Of a stretch of 64,000 nt of DNA, positions 25,221 through 34,498 are shown piece by piece. Source of the stretch: Acidobacteriota bacterium. Its GTDB lineage: Bacteria > Acidobacteriota > JAAYUB01. The position numbers and the translations under genes were made by a program. Position 1 is the stretch's first letter; each line of letters opens with the position of its first letter. The stretch is taken from the NCBI GenBank assembly GCA_018001935.1, contig JAGNHB010000010.1, forward strand, positions 1 through 64,000. Direction: 5' to 3'. Below the pieces are notes generated by a model, which worked only from the letters and a program-made list of their open reading frames with translations, searched no databases and was not told where the DNA came from.

Positions 25221-26398
25221 GGCGACCCTCCGGGCCCGGCTTCGGGGCAGAGCGGCCCGGGGGCGCCCCCGGAGGCCCGGAGCACCTTCTCGTAGACGGC
25301 CTCGTAACGGGACACCACCGGGTCGGGCGAGAACCGCTCCACGGCGCGGGCCCTGCCCGCCCGCGCGAAACGCCGGCGGAGCTTCGGTTTCGTCAGGAGG
25401 CGGACGGCCGCGTCCGCCATCATGGCCTCGTCGCCGGGGCGGGTCAGGTAACCGGTCTCCCCGTCCGCCACCACCTCGGGAACCCCGCCCACCGCGGGGG
25501 AGACCACCGGGACCCCGCAGGCCATGGCCTCGAGGGCCGACAGCCCGAAACTCTCGGTGTCGCTGGCCTGGAGGTAGAGGTCGGCGGCCGCCAGGTACTC
25601 GGCCGCGTTCAGCTGCATCCCCGGGAAGACGACCCGGTCGCCGAGGCCCAGGGTGCGGCACGTCTCGACGGCCCGGTCGTGGTCGGGCCCGTCCCCCACC
25701 AGGACGAGGCGGGAAGGCACCCTCTCCAGGACCCGGCCGAACACCCGGATGATCCGGGGGAGATTCTTGACGGGCCGGAAGTTGGAGAGGTGGACCAGGA
25801 CCCTCTCGCCTTTCGCCGCCAGCCGACGCCGGAATTCCCCTGGCCGGCGGGGCTTGAACACGTCCGGGTCGACGAAGTTCGGGACCACCTCCACGGGGCG
25901 CCGGGTGCCGAAAACGGCGGCCGTCTCGTCGGCGAGGTGACGGCTGACGGCGGTCAGGGCGTCGGAGCGTTCGAGGATGTGCCGGGTGACCGGGGAAAAG
26001 GAAGGCTGGGAGCCCACGATGGTGATGTCGGTCCCGTGGAGGGTGGTGACCACGGGGAGCCGGGCGCCTTCGTCGGCCAGGATGTCCTTCGCGAGCAGGG
26101 CGCTGACGCCGTGCGGCACGGCATAGTGGGCGTGGAGAAGGTCCAGGCCGCGATTTCGGGCCACGTCCACGATTCGGGCCGCCAGTTCGAGGTCGTAGGA
26201 GGGGTAGCGGAAGAGGGGGTAGGCGGAGACTTCCACCCGGTGGAAAAAAACGTTCTCGTGGCCGACGGGGACCCGGACCGGCAGGGCGTAGCTGAACAGG
26301 TGGACGGTGTGCCCCCGGCGGGCGAGCCGCTTCGCCAGTTCCGAGGCCACAATGCCGCTGCCGCCGTACGTGGGGTGACAAAGGATCCCAATCTTCAT
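25217..26398 (-). CDS. bshA: N-acetyl-alpha-D-glucosaminyl L-malate synthase BshA
   Basis: This 393-residue family 4 glycosyltransferase makes GlcNAc-malate from UDP-GlcNAc and L-malate, the first step of bacillithiol synthesis. The diagnostic N-terminus [20 protein letters not shown] is present, as are [15 protein letters not shown] near 128 and the donor-binding [18 protein letters not shown] near 290. These distinguish BshA from other GT4 enzymes. The start is ATG 26398. The open frame continues upstream only because the hexamer satellite lacks stops. BshB and BshC are not in the window. Bacillithiol would be the low-molecular-weight thiol of this organism. Confidence 0.88.
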   Translation of the reverse strand: MKIGILCHPTYGGSGIVASELAKRLARRGHTVHLFSYALPVRVPVGHENVFFHRVEVSAYPLFRYPSYDLELAARIVDVARNRGLDLLHAHYAVPHGVSALLAKDILADEGARLPVVTTLHGTDITIVGSQPSFSPVTRHILERSDALTAVSRHLADETAAVFGTRRPVEVVPNFVDPDVFKPRRPGEFRRRLAAKGERVLVHLSNFRPVKNLPRIIRVFGRVLERVPSRLVLVGDGPDHDRAVETCRTLGLGDRVVFPGMQLNAAEYLAAADLYLQASDTESFGLSALEAMACGVPVVSPAVGGVPEVVADGETGYLTRPGDEAMMADAAVRLLTKPKLRRRFARAGRARAVERFSPDPVVSRYEAVYEKVLRASGGAPGPLCPEAGPGGSP

Positions 26399-26413
26399 CC
26401 CCGCCTCTTTCCT

Positions 26414-26541
26414 CGCTATCGCTAGCGCTATCGGTATCGTTATCGCTATCGGTATCGGTATCGGTATCGGTATCGCTATCGGTATCGCTATCGGTATCGC
26501 TATCGGTATCGCAATCGCTATCGCCATCGCTATCGGTCTCG
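26414..26541. repeat. Degenerate hexamer satellite (TATCGG/TATCGC)n
   Basis: About 21 head-to-tail units of TATCGG, TATCGC and close variants span 128 bp with exact 6-bp phase. It starts 16 nt upstream of the bshA start codon, so it must be part of the leader or promoter zone of that operon. This is the longest of the four arrays. Confidence 0.9.
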
Positions 26542-26673
26542 CACTCCCCCCCCCGGCCAACCCCAAACCCACCCCCGATCCGGACCCACGAAATGCACGG
26601 AATCCACGAAACCGATGGTTCAACCGACGCCGGGTCCGCGACCGGGCGCGGGGGCCCGGCATCGACCCCCGGC

Positions 26674-27645
26674 CTATGCCGTTCCAGAGCCCGAGCCCGA
26701 GTCCGATGGCGATGGCGATACCGATACCGATTCCGATTGCGATTCCGATACCGATACCGATACCGATGTTGCTGATGATGCCGATGGAGGGGCGGGAGGG
26801 GACGCCGTCGCCGCCATCACCCGGTCATAGAACTCCGGGTAGAATTTTTTGATGCACTCCGGGCACATCCCGTGGCTGAATTCCGCCTCGGAATGCTCGG
26901 AAACGTACTGCTCCACCTGGTGCCAGTAGCCCCGGTCGTCCCGGATCTTCTTGCAGCCGGCGCAAATGGGGATCAGGCCCCGGAGGGTCTTGATCCGGGC
27001 CAGGGCGTCCTGGAGCTGGCTGATGAGCAGTTCGCGCTCCTGCCGCAGGCGCACCGCCTCGGTGATGTCCAACCCCGAGGCGATGAGGTACTCGGGTTCA
27101 CCCTCCTGGGTGCAGAGGCAGTTCAGATGCCAGAGGACATGACGGGTTGCCCCGGTGCGGTCGAACCAGGCGGAAACGATCTCCCGGGTTCCGGGTTCGG
27201 TCAAAGTCCGTTGAAACTCCTGCCGGAGTCGGCCGGCCTCCGCGACCGTCGATGCGAAATCCCAGAAGAAGCGTCCGATGAGGTTGGGGAAGGGGACCCC
27301 GGTCAGTGTCTCACAGGCCCGGTTGCCGCGAAGGAACCTCCCCTGCGGGTCCAGGGCGGCGATGAAAGCCCCGGTGGTTTCCAGGATGGCGTCGATGAAG
27401 TTGCGCTCGGCCCGCAGTTCGTGTTCGATACGGGTTTCCCCGGGCAGGCCGGTGAAAGGCGTGGACGGCAGGGGTGCAAGGTCCTCCCGGCCTGTCCCGG
27501 TCGATCGGCCGGTCAACGTCTGCGGGATCGAGGGTTCCGTGTTGCACTCCCGCACCGTCGACGGTCCGGGGGTGGAAGGGGGCGCGGGAGGACCGCCCGA
27601 ATCGCGGGGGTCATTCGGCCCGCCGGCCCGAGAGCGTTCACACAT
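26674..27645 (-). CDS. PAS-domain signalling protein with cysteine-rich C-terminal module
   Basis: This 323-residue soluble protein has an unstructured N-terminus and then a PAS domain (about residues 75-200, ERNFIDAILETTGAFIAALD to LDITEAVRLRQE). A short coiled coil follows, then a module reading LRGLIPICAGCKKIRDDRGYW with a second CxxC-like group (MCPECIKKFYPE). That module is common at the end of PAS and sensor proteins and probably binds metal. There is no kinase or cyclase domain. The last 35 residues (SVSVSVSESQSESVSVSPSP) are translated hexamer satellite. Start ATG 27645 with GGAGGG upstream. Confidence 0.8.
   Translation of the reverse strand: MCERSRAGGPNDPRDSGGPPAPPSTPGPSTVRECNTEPSIPQTLTGRSTGTGREDLAPLPSTPFTGLPGETRIEHELRAERNFIDAILETTGAFIAALDPQGRFLRGNRACETLTGVPFPNLIGRFFWDFASTVAEAGRLRQEFQRTLTEPGTREIVSAWFDRTGATRHVLWHLNCLCTQEGEPEYLIASGLDITEAVRLRQERELLISQLQDALARIKTLRGLIPICAGCKKIRDDRGYWHQVEQYVSEHSEAEFSHGMCPECIKKFYPEFYDRVMAATASPPAPPSASSATSVSVSVSESQSESVSVSPSPSDSGSGSGTA
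26703..26784. repeat. Hexamer satellite (GATACC/GATTCC)n inside the PAS gene 3' end
   Basis: About 13 units of CCGATA/CCGATT-like hexamers are in opposite orientation to the array at 26414. They lie within the reading frame of the PAS protein and encode its Ser/Val/Glu-rich tail. Confidence 0.85.
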
Positions 27646-27828
27646 GTCCGACTCCCTCCGGGTGCAGTGTAATGGTAACCTTCCTTACTTTAGCAGGGAT
27701 GGCGCCGCGAAACAACGGGATTGTCGTTTCTCGCCCACCCCGGGCAAACCGGAAAAGGAACCACGGATGAACACGGACGGACACGGATCATCCGGATTCT
27801 CCAGAATAAAAAAACAGGCGGCCTCTAC

Positions 27829-27925
27829 CTCTCGCAAAGGCGCAAAGACGCCAAGCCTCGCAAAGCCGGAAGCGGAAAAGGGGGATTCCTTTGCGAGGCT
27901 TTGCGTCCTGGCGTCTTTGCGAGAG
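27829..27925. repeat. Long inverted repeat of CGCAAAGACGC type
   Basis: Arms of 37 nt (27829-27865 and 27889-27925) pair at 33 positions around a 23-nt loop. Both arms contain CTCTCGCAAAG and GCCTCGCAAAG. Confidence 0.85.
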
Positions 27926-28208
27926 ACCGGATACGTGGATTCCGGACCCGGATCGGCACAAACGGGGCATTTCAGCCCCGGGGCAGGCCGGACAACGCGA
28001 CCGGGATTCCCTCCGTCCTCTCCTCGGGTTTCCCCGCTCCGAAAGCGGAGGGAGCCCACCGACTCATCTTGCCAAATCTCCGCACCGGCGATGAAGAAGG
28101 CCAAAGATTTCAGTTCGAAGGGCCCAGGCTTTCTCCCGGTGGCACGGCGTTCCGGTGAAGGCGTCTTTCCTGCCCCATGGCTGCATCCCTGGTTAATGGG
28201 TTTTCTAT

Positions 28209-28271
28209 GCGGTCTTGGCGCCTTGGCGAGAGCCAGATCCGGATCGATTCTCGCCAAGGCGCCAAGACCGC
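28209..28271. repeat. Perfect 23-bp inverted repeat
   Basis: Arms at 28209-28231 and 28249-28271 pair at all 23 positions around a 17-nt loop. The arm contains GGTCTTGGCGCCTTGGCGAG. No T-run follows on either side, so it does not look like an ordinary terminator. Confidence 0.9.
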
Positions 28272-28284
28272 TAAGAAAGACCCT

Positions 28285-28313
28285 GTCGGCCGCAACTTCC
28301 GCTCTCGGCCGAC
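28285..28313 (-). terminator. Possible terminator of ettA
   Basis: On the minus strand GTCGGCCG and CGGCCGAC form an 8-bp stem with a 13-nt loop. It is followed by AGGGTCTTTCTT about 75 nt after the ettA stop. The T-tract is imperfect. Confidence 0.35.
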
Positions 28314-28385
28314 GTTTCGAAAGATCGATCCCAAGATCTTGCGCGATTTGGCAACGATTTTACTTTGCCGGTACTACAGCCCCCC

Positions 28386-30068
<1,683 letters not shown>

Positions 30069-30264
30069 GGGTCGTACTGCCTCCACCAATGAAATCAGAG
30101 GATTTTAAACCACGGGCGGTGGAATTTCACGCAAAATCCGGCGCGGCCGGGCCTGTGCTATCCCTGGGAGATTCTCTCTCCAGGCGCCGGCCCTCCGGTT
30201 TGACCGTCTGATTCTCAAGGGTATTCTCTGCAGTGACAGATTCGGCGGGCGTCTTGAACCGTTC

Positions 30265-31089
30265 TCACTCTTCGCCGTCGTCTTTGCGTCCCTGTTCCTT
30301 CGCGTTTCCCCCCGCCTCCGTGTCGGCAGGGCTCACGGCGAGGCGGAGAAAGGCGGCGGGGAAGTCGAGGGTGACGACGAAGTGGGACAGCAGGTTCTGG
30401 CCCACCAGGTTGTCGGGGGCGCCGTCCACCACCAGGACGGCGACGTTCTTCAGTTCCAGGTCCCCGATGCGGAGGGATTCGAGGACCCCCCAGTCGGCCA
30501 GGGTGACACCCCCGGCGGTGGAGATGCCGACCCGGAAGTCGGAGCGGATGCGGATCCCGGCCTTGCGGGCCGTGGCACGGGTGACGGAGGAAACGGCGGC
30601 ACCGGTGTCCAGGACGAACAACGCGGGAAGTCGGCCGTTGAGGAGCCCCTCGAGGCAGATCAGGCCCTCGCAGCGCCGGAAGGGGACCGTGATCACGGCG
30701 TCCGTGCCGTGCAATTCACCCTTCAGGGCCCGGACCTGCTTCGCGATCTCCGCCTCCCAGCCGGCGACGAGGCGGACGGCCTCTTCTCCCCGGACGGACC
30801 CCCGCTTGGGGAAGGGGTAGCCCGGGGCGTCGGGCGCCAGGGTCGGGGGGAGCGTCGCGGGGAGGGGGGCGGCCTTCGGGACGCCGCTCGCGTTGGCCTC
30901 CCGGGTCCGGTCGAGATCCACCAGGTCCAGGGGGACGGTGGCCTGCAGGCCGTCGATGAGGTAGGTGATCTCCGTGTCCCGGATCACCAGGTTTTCCACC
31001 GTCACCCGCTCCCCGCTCCGGAAGACGACGACATCCGCGCAGACGGGGCCGGCGGTCAGGAAAAGCAGTAACATCATCGGGAAACGCAC
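30265..31089 (-). CDS. Secreted retropepsin-like aspartyl protease
   Basis: This 274-residue protein has a signal peptide (MMLLLFLTAGPVCA). An N-terminal module of about 70 residues (FRSGERVTVENLVIRD) follows, then a single retropepsin-like fold at about 145-260. The catalytic aspartate lies in FVLDTGAAVSS near residue 160, and the second conserved glycine block is NLVGQNLLSHF. One active-site aspartate per chain means it must dimerise. Bacterial relatives are periplasmic or outer-membrane-associated. The C-terminus is highly charged. Start ATG 31089. It is divergent from the Hfq-like gene, and ettA follows 196 nt downstream on the same strand. Confidence 0.82.
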   Translation of the reverse strand: MRFPMMLLLFLTAGPVCADVVVFRSGERVTVENLVIRDTEITYLIDGLQATVPLDLVDLDRTREANASGVPKAAPLPATLPPTLAPDAPGYPFPKRGSVRGEEAVRLVAGWEAEIAKQVRALKGELHGTDAVITVPFRRCEGLICLEGLLNGRLPALFVLDTGAAVSSVTRATARKAGIRIRSDFRVGISTAGGVTLADWGVLESLRIGDLELKNVAVLVVDGAPDNLVGQNLLSHFVVTLDFPAAFLRLAVSPADTEAGGNAKEQGRKDDGEE

Positions 31090-31153
31090 AGGGCCACCTC
31101 CGTTCGGGATAGCAGGACTTTAATGCATAAGCCATGAAATAACAATCTTTTTC

Positions 31154-31182
31154 TTGACACCTCGCGGCGATTCCTCTAAACT
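31154..31182 (+). promoter_or_regulatory. Promoter of the Hfq-like fusion gene
   Basis: A perfect -35 TTGACA (31154-31159), 17-nt spacer and -10 TAAACT (31177-31182) are present. The predicted transcript start near 31189 rules out the upstream-most possible start codon and favours ATG 31223 or 31247. Confidence 0.8.
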
Positions 31183-31246
31183 GCCCGGTTACGTCCGTGC
31201 CGGCGCCGGGATCGGGGCCGGGATGATCTCGAAAACGGGAAGACGC

Positions 31247-31981
31247 ATGCCCAAGATCGACAAGGAAGCCATCAAGGCACTGGCAAAGGAACACCGCATC
31301 GCCCTCTATTCCGCGAAGATGATCCTCAAGGGCAAGTGGACGGTGGAGTACGCTCTCACCCTGGAGCGGCCCGTGTTCAACCAGGGGGTCTCCTGGTTGC
31401 TGCAGGCCCGGACGCGCCGGTGGTTGATGGCGTTTCGGACCTTCGACCTCGGCGTCTTCGTCGGGAAAATCCTGAGGGTGCGCAAGTTCAACGTGCTGCT
31501 CGAGATCCACAGCCGTCTGCGCTACATCGAGAAGATCGACACCGCCTACGTCTACAATGCCCGGCTCCGGAACCAGCTGCCCGAGTACATCAAGGCCGAG
31601 GCCCCCGCGGGCGAAAAACCGGCCTACAAGCCGTCCATGCGGCCGAGCGTGGACCTCTCCGCCCTCCGGGAGGGGAAGTCGGTCCGGATCCAGCTGCTGA
31701 CCGGGGAGAAGATGGAGGGCGTGATCCGGTGGGCGACCGAGTTCGACTTCGAGCTGCGGCTGGACCGTTTCGTCTCCATCATGGTGCTCAACCACGCCGT
31801 GCTCCACGCCGAGGAGAAGGAGTACCACAAGTTCCGCCAGCCCCCGGGCGAGCCCCCCTTCAAAAAGCCCTTCGGGCAGCGCCCCCAGGGCGGCTCCCGC
31901 CCGCCCTTCCGTTCCCGGCCTTTCCCGTCTCCCTCCGGCTCTACCGGCTCCGGTGGGCCTCAAGGCGGCGGCCGATCCTGA
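31247..31981 (+). CDS. Hfq/LSm-like domain protein with extra N-terminal domain and RGG-like tail
   Basis: This 244-residue protein has a core at about residues 145-200 that resembles Hfq. Sm1-like ALREGKSVRIQLLTGEKMEG and FDFELRLD are followed by an Sm2-like SIMVLNHAVLHA, where Hfq has MVYKHA. In front are about 140 residues with basic helices (YSAKMILKGKWTVEYALTLE and LLQARTRRWLMAFRTFDLG) that I do not recognise. Behind is a Pro/Gly/Arg-rich tail (RPQGGSRPPFRSRP). An RNA-binding role is therefore likely. No ordinary Hfq is seen in the window. An alternative start is ATG 31223. Its last 41 nt overlap the convergent aminotransferase gene. Confidence 0.7.
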   Translation: MPKIDKEAIKALAKEHRIALYSAKMILKGKWTVEYALTLERPVFNQGVSWLLQARTRRWLMAFRTFDLGVFVGKILRVRKFNVLLEIHSRLRYIEKIDTAYVYNARLRNQLPEYIKAEAPAGEKPAYKPSMRPSVDLSALREGKSVRIQLLTGEKMEGVIRWATEFDFELRLDRFVSIMVLNHAVLHAEEKEYHKFRQPPGEPPFKKPFGQRPQGGSRPPFRSRPFPSPSGSTGSGGPQGGGRS

Positions 31982-33125
31982 CGCAGGCCTCCCCCAGCAC
32001 CGCCTCGTCCGCGAACCCGAACGAAACCCGCAGCATTCCTTCCCCGGCAGGCCCGAAGGCGGCCCCGGGGATGGTCACGACCCCCTCGGCCTCCAGGAGG
32101 TCCAGGCCGAGCGCCCGGGAGTCCCGGCAACCCGTCACCCCGAGCATGCCGAAGATCGCCCCCGACGGCGGGTGCCAGGTGACGCCCGGCACCCCGGCGA
32201 AGGCCCCGGCCAAAAACGCGGCCCGCTGACGCAGGGCCTGGCGGTAGCCCGCGGGGAAATCCGGGTGGCGCCGGAGGCACTCCACCGCCAGGACCTGGGC
32301 CGGGCGGGGGGCGCAGATCACGAGGGTGTCCTGCACCTTGAGCATCTCCCGGACCGCCGCGGCCGGGGCCGCGAGGTAGCCCACCCGCCAGCCCGTCATT
32401 CCGAAGACCTTGGAAAAACTCCCCAGGATCACGGTGCACTCGCGCCCGCCGTCCACCTGGAACGGGTGGGGGGCAGGGAGCCCGCTGAAGTCGAGGAGGT
32501 GGTAGACCTCGTCGTAAAAGAGGGTGAGCCCGTGGTCCCGGACCCACTCCACGAGCCGCCGGACGTCCTCCCGGGGGTAGACGGCCCCCGTGGGGTTGTT
32601 GGGGTTGACGCAGACCACGCCCCGGACTCCCGCCGCGGCCAGGGTCGGCAGGGCGTCCAGGTCGAGCCGGAAAGCGCCCTTCTCCAGCCGCATGGGCCAC
32701 TCCACGGTGCGGAATCCCAGCATCTGGAGGGCCATCGGGTGGTTGAAGTGGGCGGGCGTCGGGAGGGCGACGGCCGCGCCGGGCCCCAGGCAGGTCAGGG
32801 CGGCCTGGCAGAAGGCGTGGTTGGCCCCCACCGTGACGATGACCTCCGCGGAAGGGTCGATCTCCACTCCCGTGCGGCGGCGGAGGTCCTCGGCGACGGC
32901 CTCGCGAAGCTCGGGGAGGCCGGGGTCGGGGGCGTAACGGTGGATCTGTGGCTCGGCGAGGCGATGCCGGAGAACGGCCAGGCAATCCTCGGGGGGCGTC
33001 AGGTCCGGGACGCCCTGGCCGAGGTCGAGCACCTCGCGCCCCTGCCGGCGACGCTCGGCGGCCCGCCGGTTGACATCGACGATGACCGGTTCCACCACCT
33101 CCGCGATCAAGGGTGAAAGGTTCAT
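31941..33125 (-). CDS. PLP-dependent class I/II aminotransferase
   Basis: This 394-residue enzyme of fold type I transfers amino groups using pyridoxal phosphate. The PLP lysine lies in GSFSKVFGMTGWRVGYL near residue 240. NPNNPTGAVY (near 175), YDEVYHLL (near 208) and the C-terminal arginine in LRVSFGFA are all present. It resembles aspartate/aromatic or methionine-type aminotransferases, but the donor cannot be fixed. Start ATG 33125 has GGAGG 7 nt upstream. It is the last gene of the minus-strand block that begins with the nucleoside kinase, and it overlaps the Hfq-like gene tail to tail. Confidence 0.92.
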   Translation of the reverse strand: MNLSPLIAEVVEPVIVDVNRRAAERRRQGREVLDLGQGVPDLTPPEDCLAVLRHRLAEPQIHRYAPDPGLPELREAVAEDLRRRTGVEIDPSAEVIVTVGANHAFCQAALTCLGPGAAVALPTPAHFNHPMALQMLGFRTVEWPMRLEKGAFRLDLDALPTLAAAGVRGVVCVNPNNPTGAVYPREDVRRLVEWVRDHGLTLFYDEVYHLLDFSGLPAPHPFQVDGGRECTVILGSFSKVFGMTGWRVGYLAAPAAAVREMLKVQDTLVICAPRPAQVLAVECLRRHPDFPAGYRQALRQRAAFLAGAFAGVPGVTWHPPSGAIFGMLGVTGCRDSRALGLDLLEAEGVVTIPGAAFGPAGEGMLRVSFGFADEAVLGEACVRIGRRLEAHRSR

Positions 33126-33210
33126 GGGTTTCCTCCGTACGGAGGTTCGCCGGGCCGCTTTGGTCCGGAAGTGTCTTCCAACCGCATGATTCCTCTCTTC
33201 GCAGGAGGGG

Positions 33211-34005
33211 TCAGCCCCTGCTCACGATTTCCAGGGCGGCGGCGTAGGCCCGGAAAGTGTGCGGGTCGTACAGGACGAAACGGACGAGGGGCGGCGCGCC
33301 GTGGGCGAGCAAAAAGTCCCGGACAGTCTGCAGGGCGACGGCGGCGGCCTTTTCCACGGGGTAACCATAGATCCCCGTGCTGACCGACGGGAACGCCACC
33401 GAGGAGAGGTTGTGGTCCAGGGCCGTCTTCAGGCTTTCCCGGTAGCAGGAGGCCAGCGCCTCCGGCTCGCCGTGGGCCCCGCCGCGCCAGACGGGCCCCA
33501 CGGTGTGGATCACGTGGCGGGCCTTCAATCGCCCGCCGGTGGTGATCGCCGCCTGGCCGGCCGGCAGCCGCCCGAGGCGGGCCACGACCCGGCGGCAGTC
33601 CTCCAGGATCGCCGGCCCCCCCGCCGCGTGGATGGCGCCGTCCACCCCGCCGCCGCCCGTCAGGGAGCTGTTGGCGGCGTTGACGACGGCGTCGGTGTCC
33701 TGGAGGGTGATGTCCCCCTCCGCCAGTTCGATCCGGCAACCCGGTTCGATGGTCGCGGTGAGGCCAGGGTCGGCCGCAGGGGAGCCCGGCCGGGACGTGA
33801 TCGGTTCCAGTACCCATCGTCGACGGGATTCAAACGCCTCTTCCGAAGTTCGGAACTTTTCCACGCCTCGCCGGACTTTCAGGGGACACAGGGAACCCGA
33901 GACTTCCCACAGCACAGCCAGACGGCGAGAATAAGCTTCGTCCGGCCGTTCCCCGTCCAGAGCGCGGCGGGCTTCCTCGAAGGTCTTGAACTTGGTGACC
34001 GGCAT
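33211..34005 (-). CDS. Fusion of a nucleotidyltransferase-partner domain with a macro domain
   Basis: This 264-residue protein has two parts. Residues 1-75 (MPVTKFKTFEEARRALDGE ... LWEVSGSLCPLK, GVEKFRTSEEA) match small proteins that usually stand alone next to nucleotidyltransferase genes. Residues 90-264 are a macro domain with the ADP-ribose site intact: ELAEGDITLQ, DAVVNAANSSLTGGGGVDGA, and the loop FPSVSTGIYGYP. Macro domains of this type bind ADP-ribose and often remove it from proteins or from O-acetyl-ADP-ribose. It lies 10 nt behind the nucleotidyltransferase gene. The start ATG 34005 has a modest AGGGAC site. A toxin-antitoxin-like function is an inference. Confidence 0.85.
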   Translation of the reverse strand: MPVTKFKTFEEARRALDGERPDEAYSRRLAVLWEVSGSLCPLKVRRGVEKFRTSEEAFESRRRWVLEPITSRPGSPAADPGLTATIEPGCRIELAEGDITLQDTDAVVNAANSSLTGGGGVDGAIHAAGGPAILEDCRRVVARLGRLPAGQAAITTGGRLKARHVIHTVGPVWRGGAHGEPEALASCYRESLKTALDHNLSSVAFPSVSTGIYGYPVEKAAAVALQTVRDFLLAHGAPPLVRFVLYDPHTFRAYAAALEIVSRG

Positions 34006-34015
34006 GTGATCGTCC

Positions 34016-34474
34016 CTAGGGCAGCTTGTACTTCTCCCGGAGGCAGACGGCATCAGCAGCATCCTGGGGCCTCATGGTCCCCGATTTCATCCGGATCAGC
34101 GCGTCGGGGGTCGCCAGCGAGACGGGACAGCCCTCGATCAGGACCTGCTCTGTCTCGACGTTTTCGAAGGAGAACATTTCCCCCAGCCGGAGGATGATAT
34201 CGATGTAGAAATCGGACGGGGTCCCATAACGGATGACAGCGTAGGAAGCTAGGTCCGAAGCACTGATCTCCTGGATGGACGGGTCTTGAAAAACATAGTC
34301 CAGGGCCTGTTTGAGCCTGTCGAGGTTGTCCGGGTCCTCCGGGATGAGCAGGTCGATGTCCAGGGTGTTGCGGGAGATGCCGTGCAGGTTCAGTGCGATC
34401 CCTCCCACCAGGGCATATCGAACTTGGTGCTTCCACAGGGCTTGCAGGATTTTTCTCACGGTGTCCAGGACCAT
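34016..34474 (-). CDS. Nucleotidyltransferase (AbiEii/MNT-like)
   Basis: This 152-residue protein is a minimal polymerase-beta-fold nucleotidyltransferase. The motif LVGGIALNLHGISRNTLDID contains the GG pair and the DxD metal ligands, with a third acidic residue in FYIDIIL near 93. The C-terminal part (SLATPDALIRMKSGTMRPQD) matches the AbiEii-type family that modifies tRNA or protein targets or acts in toxin-antitoxin pairs. The start ATG has GGAGG 5 nt upstream. It follows the nucleoside kinase stop by 24 nt and is coupled to the partner-macro fusion gene. No higher-eukaryote-like domains are present. Confidence 0.85.
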   Translation of the reverse strand: MVLDTVRKILQALWKHQVRYALVGGIALNLHGISRNTLDIDLLIPEDPDNLDRLKQALDYVFQDPSIQEISASDLASYAVIRYGTPSDFYIDIILRLGEMFSFENVETEQVLIEGCPVSLATPDALIRMKSGTMRPQDAADAVCLREKYKLP

Positions 34475-34498
34475 GGTCCCTCCGGAACGGAACGATTT

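Larger units (their letters stand above)
27646..28385. other. 740-bp gene-free region with large hairpins
   Basis: No gene is supported between the PAS start and the ettA stop. The region holds CACGGATGAACACGGA-like fragments (27760-27790), a 37-bp imperfect hairpin (27829-27925), a perfect 23-bp hairpin (28209-28271) and a smaller hairpin (28285-28313) suited to ending ettA transcription. Confidence 0.6.

Noticed and set aside
22835-26425. A continuous 1196-codon open frame on the plus strand
   Set aside because: It is antisense to bshA, the M64 peptidase and their neighbours, has no ribosome site and no recognisable domain. Such frames are a product of high GC at third codon positions.
26414-26541. 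CRISPR array
   Set aside because: The repeat unit is 6 bp with no spacers and no cas genes nearby. It is a short-period satellite.
33211-34474. DarTG system
   Set aside because: The macro domain could suggest DarG, but the partner is a nucleotidyltransferase fold without the DarT ADP-ribosyltransferase motifs.
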